DNA from: Acetobacterium tundrae
GTDB lineage: Bacteria; Bacillota; Clostridia; Eubacteriales; Eubacteriaceae
Assembly: GCF_008086615.1 (NCBI RefSeq)
Contig: NZ_RXYB01000002.1
Location: 186,001-250,000, forward strand
Length of the DNA: 64,000 bases
Direction of reading: 5' to 3'
In this document: positions 59,668 to 64,000 of the stretch, piece by piece
Layout: every line of letters begins with the position of its first letter
How positions within the stretch are numbered: position 1 is the stretch's first letter
The notes under the pieces: model-generated
Told to the model about the DNA's origin: nothing
Seen by the model: the letters and a program-made list of their open reading frames with translations, nothing else
Databases searched by the model: none
Translations under genes and position numbers: made by a program

Positions 59668-61671
59668 ATGAGTTTAAAAATGTGCAATCTGCTGGATATT
59701 GAAAAATACTTATTGCTTGAAATAGCCTATTTTCATCTGCCATCGGGATTCAAAAACAAAATCTCCCGTGAAACACCGATGAAGCTGGATGTCTATATCG
59801 ATCTGCTTGACCAATGCGGTTGTTCCATGTATCCCGCCTTTATCAGCAGATCTCAAAAGGGAAAAAAATACATCAAGTCAAGACAGGCCAATTTTCGCCG
59901 CATCTATGCGACCAGCGATAATTTGGATGATGTCGTCATCACCGGTTATATGAATGACAACTATGGCAGCTACGGCAATACCAAAGAGAAAAGAAAAACA
60001 AGCTTTGTCGGATTGGCTTTTAAAGACAGTGACGACAATGCGGCTGTGTCTTTCAGCGGATGCGAGCTGATGAACACATCCAGCATTGTATTGGATTGGG
60101 GGGGATGCCTGGTGGCATCGCTAGGCAGGGTTACCAACCATCATCAGAAAGCGCTGGCTTTTTATGATGTCAACATGCGGGGTATTTCGGGAGAACGAAA
60201 CATATTGGGTCATTCTAAAGGCGGGAATCTGGCAACCTATGTTTTCATCAACCGTCTCACAGAAGCTGTCAACGCCTATTGTATTAACGCCCAGCCCTAC
60301 TGCTGGTACGCGATGAACGATACCCAGAAAGAAGCTCTTAAAACAGACCGATTTGAGTATATCGTCCATGCCGAAGATCTCACCCGGAAAGCAAGCTATG
60401 TTCCCTATATCAGCCGCACCGCACCCATCAATCGCTATGCGGCCAAGCGCATCATCAATATCCACGGCTTTAACGAGGTGAATTTTGATGAATTTGGAAA
60501 CCTGGAAGGCACCCGCGTTATACGGGAAACCACGAATAAACTGAAGTCAAAAATATTCAAAGATTTTACCGGAGAAAAGCATCTCAGCTATGAAGAGTGC
60601 ATCCAGCGATTTCAGGAGAAGATTGAAGCAAGTACCTCGGTCCCCCGACTTTTCAGTATCACCCTGGATGAAGTCCTGATGGTGACGGATGCACTCGCCG
60701 CGGTTCTCTGGCTGAAGGATAAGGATCGGGATGGGGAGTATATTTATCCTGTGATTATCAAGAGTCCATCGGCGGAGCGATTCTATCAACTGAAGCTGAG
60801 AAAAGGGCATGGTATTGCTGCACAGTGTGTATTTGAAGGACTGCCATTGTTCGTCCGGGATTCACAACAGACGGCGGTGCATTTTGAAGAGGTTGGTCAC
60901 GCCCTTGGTATTGCCGTCAGTTCAGGAATTGCCGTGCCCCTGGGTATTGATGAAAAGGAAGTTTTTGGTGCCCTGGAACTGATCAATAAGAAAAACGGAC
61001 GCTTCACTATTGAGGATTTTGCACTGGTAAACGACATGACATTGGCGATGCTGGAGGTTTTTAAAAAATCCGGTCAGATTATTGATAGTTTTCAGGACTT
61101 TTCCCTGTTGCGGATACGACGAGGAAATGAAAAACTGTTTTCGATTGAGAAACATGCTTGCCGAGAATTGCTTTTTTCATCTTCAAATAAGAAGGAGACA
61201 TTTCTGAAAATGATCACCGGTAAAAAACTTAAGCCGGATGAGCTTTTTTTCTTCAACCGAAGAAAGTTTGATTTTGGAAAAAAAGAAGAATTAAAAGCGT
61301 TAGTGCGTTGTGAATATGCCATTATGTTTGAGGATCCGAAACGTCGGTACGGAAATGAATGTGTTCAGGATTTTTTGAAGGCATCACTGTTGCATGTCAG
61401 AGACGTCAGTGATAAGAGAATCTGGGCTGAGTCGACAGCCAAACGGATCGGGTTGGGAAATAAACTGAAAACACCGGTAAAAAAACTGTCGGATACCGAA
61501 TATATCTTCCTTGAGTATGCGGCCGCGCGAATCAAACATCCCATGCTGATTGTTGTTAATGCAGCCTTCGACGGTTTTGTTCCAACTGCACTTGAAGTGG
61601 TATGCAATCAGCTAAAACAGGATTGCCTGAATAAAACGGCAACCGTGATTGTCCTGAAGATGATCAAATGA
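59668..61671 (+). CDS. DUF2974 lipase-like protein fused to GAF and degenerate ABC ATPase domain
   Basis: The protein has 667 residues. An alpha/beta-hydrolase region (~1-310) has the nucleophile elbow GHSKGGN (Ser ~183), typical of the DUF2974/Mbeg1-like family. A GAF domain follows (~335-470: LDEVLMVTDALAAVLWLKD, GIAVPLGID, FGALELINKKNGRFT). The C-terminal ~190 residues resemble an ABC transporter ATPase that has lost its motifs: SSSNKKETFLKMITGKKLKPDE at the Walker A position (~505), LSDTE at the signature (~607) and MLIVVNAAFDG at Walker B (~630). This suggests a pseudo-ATPase fused to a lipase. AAAAGGAGGG precedes ATG 59668. Function is unknown. Confidence 0.75.
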   Translation: MSLKMCNLLDIEKYLLLEIAYFHLPSGFKNKISRETPMKLDVYIDLLDQCGCSMYPAFISRSQKGKKYIKSRQANFRRIYATSDNLDDVVITGYMNDNYGSYGNTKEKRKTSFVGLAFKDSDDNAAVSFSGCELMNTSSIVLDWGGCLVASLGRVTNHHQKALAFYDVNMRGISGERNILGHSKGGNLATYVFINRLTEAVNAYCINAQPYCWYAMNDTQKEALKTDRFEYIVHAEDLTRKASYVPYISRTAPINRYAAKRIINIHGFNEVNFDEFGNLEGTRVIRETTNKLKSKIFKDFTGEKHLSYEECIQRFQEKIEASTSVPRLFSITLDEVLMVTDALAAVLWLKDKDRDGEYIYPVIIKSPSAERFYQLKLRKGHGIAAQCVFEGLPLFVRDSQQTAVHFEEVGHALGIAVSSGIAVPLGIDEKEVFGALELINKKNGRFTIEDFALVNDMTLAMLEVFKKSGQIIDSFQDFSLLRIRRGNEKLFSIEKHACRELLFSSSNKKETFLKMITGKKLKPDELFFFNRRKFDFGKKEELKALVRCEYAIMFEDPKRRYGNECVQDFLKASLLHVRDVSDKRIWAESTAKRIGLGNKLKTPVKKLSDTEYIFLEYAAARIKHPMLIVVNAAFDGFVPTALEVVCNQLKQDCLNKTATVIVLKMIK

Positions 61672-61757
61672 AATGAAAAATCATGTTGGTTCAATCACTG
61701 GTTAGTCGTTTCCCTTGTCCATAAATTGCCAGCCTGTCGGCGGCTTTTTGATGTACC

Positions 61758-62162
61758 TTATTTAAGAGTATTGGCGTAGGTTCCAATTTTTTTATCCATC
61801 ACTGAAATATGTTTGGTCAGCCAGCTGATTACCATCTGGTTCGCATTGATAATCAGACAGATATTTCCACCAGAAGCTGCATATTCTTTTTTTAATTTGG
61901 TGAGTTCCGCGATAAAATCCTTGTGTGCCGTTTTTTGTTCCGAAATTCCTGGATAATTTATGCTTGTCATGTATACTTCCTCATCATGAAAATGTTGTTT
62001 CGTATATTTGTCAAGAAAATCCAACATCTGTCCGATAATCTCTTTCGATTTACCGGATTTGCCTGCTTCAAAAAGCTTATCTGCTTTTTCAAACAAGACC
62101 TTGTGTTGATCATCAATACTTGTTACGCCGACTGATAAATTTGGTGTCCATACAATTGCCAT
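61758..62162 (-). CDS. Bacteriohemerythrin
   Basis: A 134-residue four-helix di-iron protein with the hemerythrin ligand pattern: SIDDQHKVLFEKAD, KQHFHDEEVYM, KTAHKDFI and WLTKHISVMDKKIG. It binds oxygen reversibly and probably acts as an oxygen scavenger, carrier or sensor, useful to an anaerobe carrying flavin and iron-sulfur enzymes. AGGAGGATTACTT precedes the ATG and a strong promoter lies just upstream. Confidence 0.95.
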   Translation of the reverse strand: MAIVWTPNLSVGVTSIDDQHKVLFEKADKLFEAGKSGKSKEIIGQMLDFLDKYTKQHFHDEEVYMTSINYPGISEQKTAHKDFIAELTKLKKEYAASGGNICLIINANQMVISWLTKHISVMDKKIGTYANTLK

Positions 62163-62194
62163 AAGTAATCCTCCTGGTTGATTTAATTTATTTA

Positions 62195-62223
62195 ATTATA
62201 AAGCAAACTATATTAAAAATCAA
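62195..62223 (-). promoter_or_regulatory. Promoter of the bacteriohemerythrin gene
   Basis: On the minus strand TTGATT (62218-62223) and TATAAT (62195-62200) are 17 bases apart, ~33 bases before the start codon. Confidence 0.8.
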
Positions 62224-62352
62224 GAACGATTCTTAATAAATAATTATTTTACTTGAAACCGACTAAGTTGAGTATATTATTTAAGGATATCATAATAACA
62301 TTAAAACTGAAATAAGAATAGCGATTATTATATAAAAAAACGGAGGTGTCCA

Positions 62353-62916
62353 GTGTCACAGACAACGAAAAGAGCTCTTGCTGCTTCATTGAAAAAGCTG
62401 CTTTTAAAAAAACCTTTAGATAAAATTACCGTCATCGATGTGGCAGCTGACTGCGAAGTGAATCGGCAGACTTTTTATTATCATTTCCAGGATATTTATG
62501 ATCTCGTGGAATGGATCTACACTAACGAAGCTACCAAAGCTTTGGATGGAAAAAAAACCTATGACACCTGGCAGGAAGGCTTTTTAAAAATATTTGAATA
62601 TGTTCTGAAAAACAGCGGATTTGTCCGAAATACCTACCACTCCGTCAGCCGACAGCACCTGGAAACATATCTTTATAATGAAACCTACAATCTTTTAATC
62701 GGGGTCATTGAAGAAAAAGCATCGGGAATGACAGTTCGAGATGACGACAAAGCTTTTATTGCCCACTTCTACAAATATGCTTTTGTAGGACTCGTGCTGG
62801 AGTGGATTCAGCAGGGGATGAAAGAAGAACCGAGGATCATTATTGACAGATTGAGCATTTTGGTTCATGGGGATATTGAAAAAGCGCTGGAAAAATTCAG
62901 AACACCATCGAGATGA
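62353..62916 (+). CDS. TetR/AcrR family transcriptional regulator (DhaS-like)
   Basis: The N-terminal HTH (~10-55: KKPLDKITVIDVAADCEVNRQTFYYHF) is TetR type, followed by a helical ligand-binding domain of the TetR_C type found with DhaS. It starts at GTG 62353 with CGGAGGTG upstream. A terminator and an inverted repeat lie between it and the oleate hydratase gene 216 bases later. It probably represses that gene in response to a fatty acid, by analogy with other TetR regulators of oleate hydratase (inference). Confidence 0.88.
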   Translation: MSQTTKRALAASLKKLLLKKPLDKITVIDVAADCEVNRQTFYYHFQDIYDLVEWIYTNEATKALDGKKTYDTWQEGFLKIFEYVLKNSGFVRNTYHSVSRQHLETYLYNETYNLLIGVIEEKASGMTVRDDDKAFIAHFYKYAFVGLVLEWIQQGMKEEPRIIIDRLSILVHGDIEKALEKFRTPSR

Positions 62917-62973
62917 AGGTATTTTCAAAGATATGATTTACTGAATTTTTCTGAAGATTTTATTGATGTGATT

Positions 62974-63012
62974 CAAAACTTTAGACAATGAGTTGATTTG
63001 TCTAAAGTTTTG
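62974..63012. repeat. Inverted repeat, candidate TetR operator
   Basis: CAAAACTTTAGACA (62974-62987) and TGTCTAAAGTTTTG (62999-63012) are perfect complements around an 11-base loop, between the TetR gene and the oleate hydratase gene. Confidence 0.65.
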
Positions 63013-63020
63013 ACAATATG

Positions 63021-63056
63021 GGCTCAGTGTTAGAACTTTTGACATTGAGCCTTTTT
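63021..63056 (+). terminator. Terminator of the TetR gene
   Basis: GGCTCAGTGT/ACATTGAGCC hairpin followed by five Ts, in the 216-base gap before oleate hydratase. Confidence 0.72.
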
Positions 63057-63132
63057 GTATATGGCAAAATTTTGAATAAAAGTCTATGATGACAATATCA
63101 ATAAAATAACATTAAGAGTTGGAGGAAAAAAG

Positions 63133-64000
63133 ATGTATTATAGCAACGGAAATTATGAAGCTTTTGCAAGACCGCAGAAACCGGCGGATGCGGATAAAAA
63201 ATCAGCCTATCTGGTGGGGTCGGGTTTAGCCTCTTTGGCAGCGGCCTGTTTTATGGTGCGAGACGGTCAGATGAAGGGTGAACGTATTCATATTTTAGAA
63301 GAACTTAGTCTCCCAGGAGGTGCCTGCGACGGCATTTATGACAATCAAAAGGGCTTTATCATTCGGGGTGGTCGGGAAATGGAAAACCATTTTGAATGCC
63401 TCTGGGATTTGTTCCGATCCATCCCGTCCTCAGAAATCGATGGGGCTTCGGTGCTGGATGAATATTACTGGCTGAACAAGAAAGACCCTAATTTTTCATT
63501 GATGCGGGCAACCGTCAATCAGGGGGAAGATGCCCATACCGACGGGAAGTTCACCCTCAGTGACAAAGCATCCATGGAAATTGTAAAACTCTTTATGACC
63601 CGGGATGAAGATCTCTATGATCGAAAAATCGAAGAAGTCTTTACCGAAGAATTTTTCGCTTCCAACTTCTGGCTTTACTGGCGGACGATGTTTGCTTTTG
63701 AAGAATGGCACAGTGCTCTGGAAATGAAGCTCTACATTCAGCGATTTATTCATCACATCGGGGGACTGCCTGATTTTTCAGCCTTAAAATTCACTCAATA
63801 CAACCAGTACGAATCGCTGATTCTTCCCATGGTCAACTATCTGGAAGGCAATGGCGTTCAGTTCCAATATGACACCCAGGTGACCAATATTCTTTTTGAC
63901 ATTCAGAATGATAAAAAAGTGGCCAAAAAAATCATCTGTATGCATAATGGCGCCGAAGAATCCATTGATCTAATCGAAGATGATCTGGTTTTTGTCACCA
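63133..64000 (+). CDS. ohyA: Oleate hydratase, N-terminal part (runs off window)
   Basis: GGAGG at 63121 and ATG 63133 open a frame that stays open to the window end (289 residues). It has the OhyA/myosin-cross-reactive-antigen signature: [30 protein letters not shown] (FAD motif), [34 protein letters not shown], and [17 protein letters not shown]. Oleate hydratase adds water to the cis-9 double bond of oleate to give 10-hydroxystearate, using FAD structurally; it protects against unsaturated fatty acids. The remaining ~half lies downstream of the window. An upstream TetR regulator probably controls it. Confidence 0.95.
   Translation, partial: MYYSNGNYEAFARPQKPADADKKSAYLVGSGLASLAAACFMVRDGQMKGERIHILEELSLPGGACDGIYDNQKGFIIRGGREMENHFECLWDLFRSIPSSEIDGASVLDEYYWLNKKDPNFSLMRATVNQGEDAHTDGKFTLSDKASMEIVKLFMTRDEDLYDRKIEEVFTEEFFASNFWLYWRTMFAFEEWHSALEMKLYIQRFIHHIGGLPDFSALKFTQYNQYESLILPMVNYLEGNGVQFQYDTQVTNILFDIQNDKKVAKKIICMHNGAEESIDLIEDDLVFVT

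Noticed and set aside
1-64000. tRNA, rRNA, prophage or integrative element in the window
   Set aside because: No cloverleaf-like or rRNA-conserved sequences, integrases, attachment-site pairs or phage structural genes were recognised.

Overview
The window looks like a chromosomal segment of a strictly anaerobic, low-to-moderate GC Firmicute of the Acetobacterium/Eubacterium type. This is an inference from a URO-D-family (corrinoid methyltransferase-like) gene, Wood-Ljungdahl-type neighbours such as a cupin and a butyrate kinase relic, many c-di-GMP and chemotaxis genes, bacterial hemerythrin, strong AGGAGG ribosome binding sites and classic intrinsic terminators. No rRNA, tRNA, CRISPR array, transposase or phage module was seen.

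Layout. 0-5.7 kb: the end of an FN3/zinc metallopeptidase gene, an AgrC/AgrA-like two-component pair, a cupin and a URO-D family methyltransferase with a possible corrinoid-protein remnant in front. 5.9-11.9 kb: two tandem chemoreceptors with matching terminators (a third paralogue lies at 47.7-50.4 kb). 12.2-16.7 kb: a frameshifted unknown gene, a hexapeptide acetyltransferase, trmO, and a PadR/flavoprotein/membrane-protein operon with palindromic operators. 16.9-22.2 kb: a PAS-GGDEF-HD-GYP protein, then a glucose-type PTS IICBA with a ribonucleic antiterminator site and a BglG/LicT/GlcT-type antiterminator. 22.4-31.7 kb: an arsenate-reductase-like gene lacking its P-loop arginine, then the most distinctive block, a minus-strand cluster (RidA, a 2Fe-2S protein, a FAD/2x4Fe-4S oxidoreductase, a BFD-like protein, a DadA-like FAD enzyme, an AraC regulator, PII, an APC permease and an ornithine-cyclodeaminase-like protein). 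31.8-39.6 kb: a 2243-residue two-module NRPS ending in a reductase domain, with its Sfp-type phosphopantetheinyl transferase. 39.9-47.4 kb: a diguanylate cyclase, a CrtI-like FAD protein, a SNF2 helicase, a tocopherol-cyclase-like protein and a metallophosphoesterase. 50.8-64 kb: small redox/FMN-fold genes, an ADP-ribosylglycohydrolase, a membrane diguanylate cyclase, a PadR/HAAS/DUF4097 operon, a truncated butyrate kinase, a Rieske protein, an ADP-ribosyltransferase-like protein, a TPR protein, a lipase/GAF/degenerate-ABC fusion, hemerythrin, and a TetR regulator in front of a partial oleate hydratase.

How genes work together. The 22.9-31.7 kb cluster reads as an amino- or imino-acid oxidation pathway: uptake by the APC permease, oxidation by a multi-subunit flavo/iron-sulfur dehydrogenase, imine handling by RidA and the OCD-like enzyme, and control by PII and AraC. 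Its two promoters share a 15-base box at identical spacing from the -10 and a conserved leader hairpin. Its intergenic gaps carry four copies of a near-palindromic element (three of about 125-130 bases and one short) that I cannot assign to a known class. This cluster, its repeats, and the lipase-GAF-pseudo-ABC fusion are the best candidates for undescribed biology. The NRPS plus PPTase should make a peptide aldehyde or a cyclic imine/pyrazinone derived from it.
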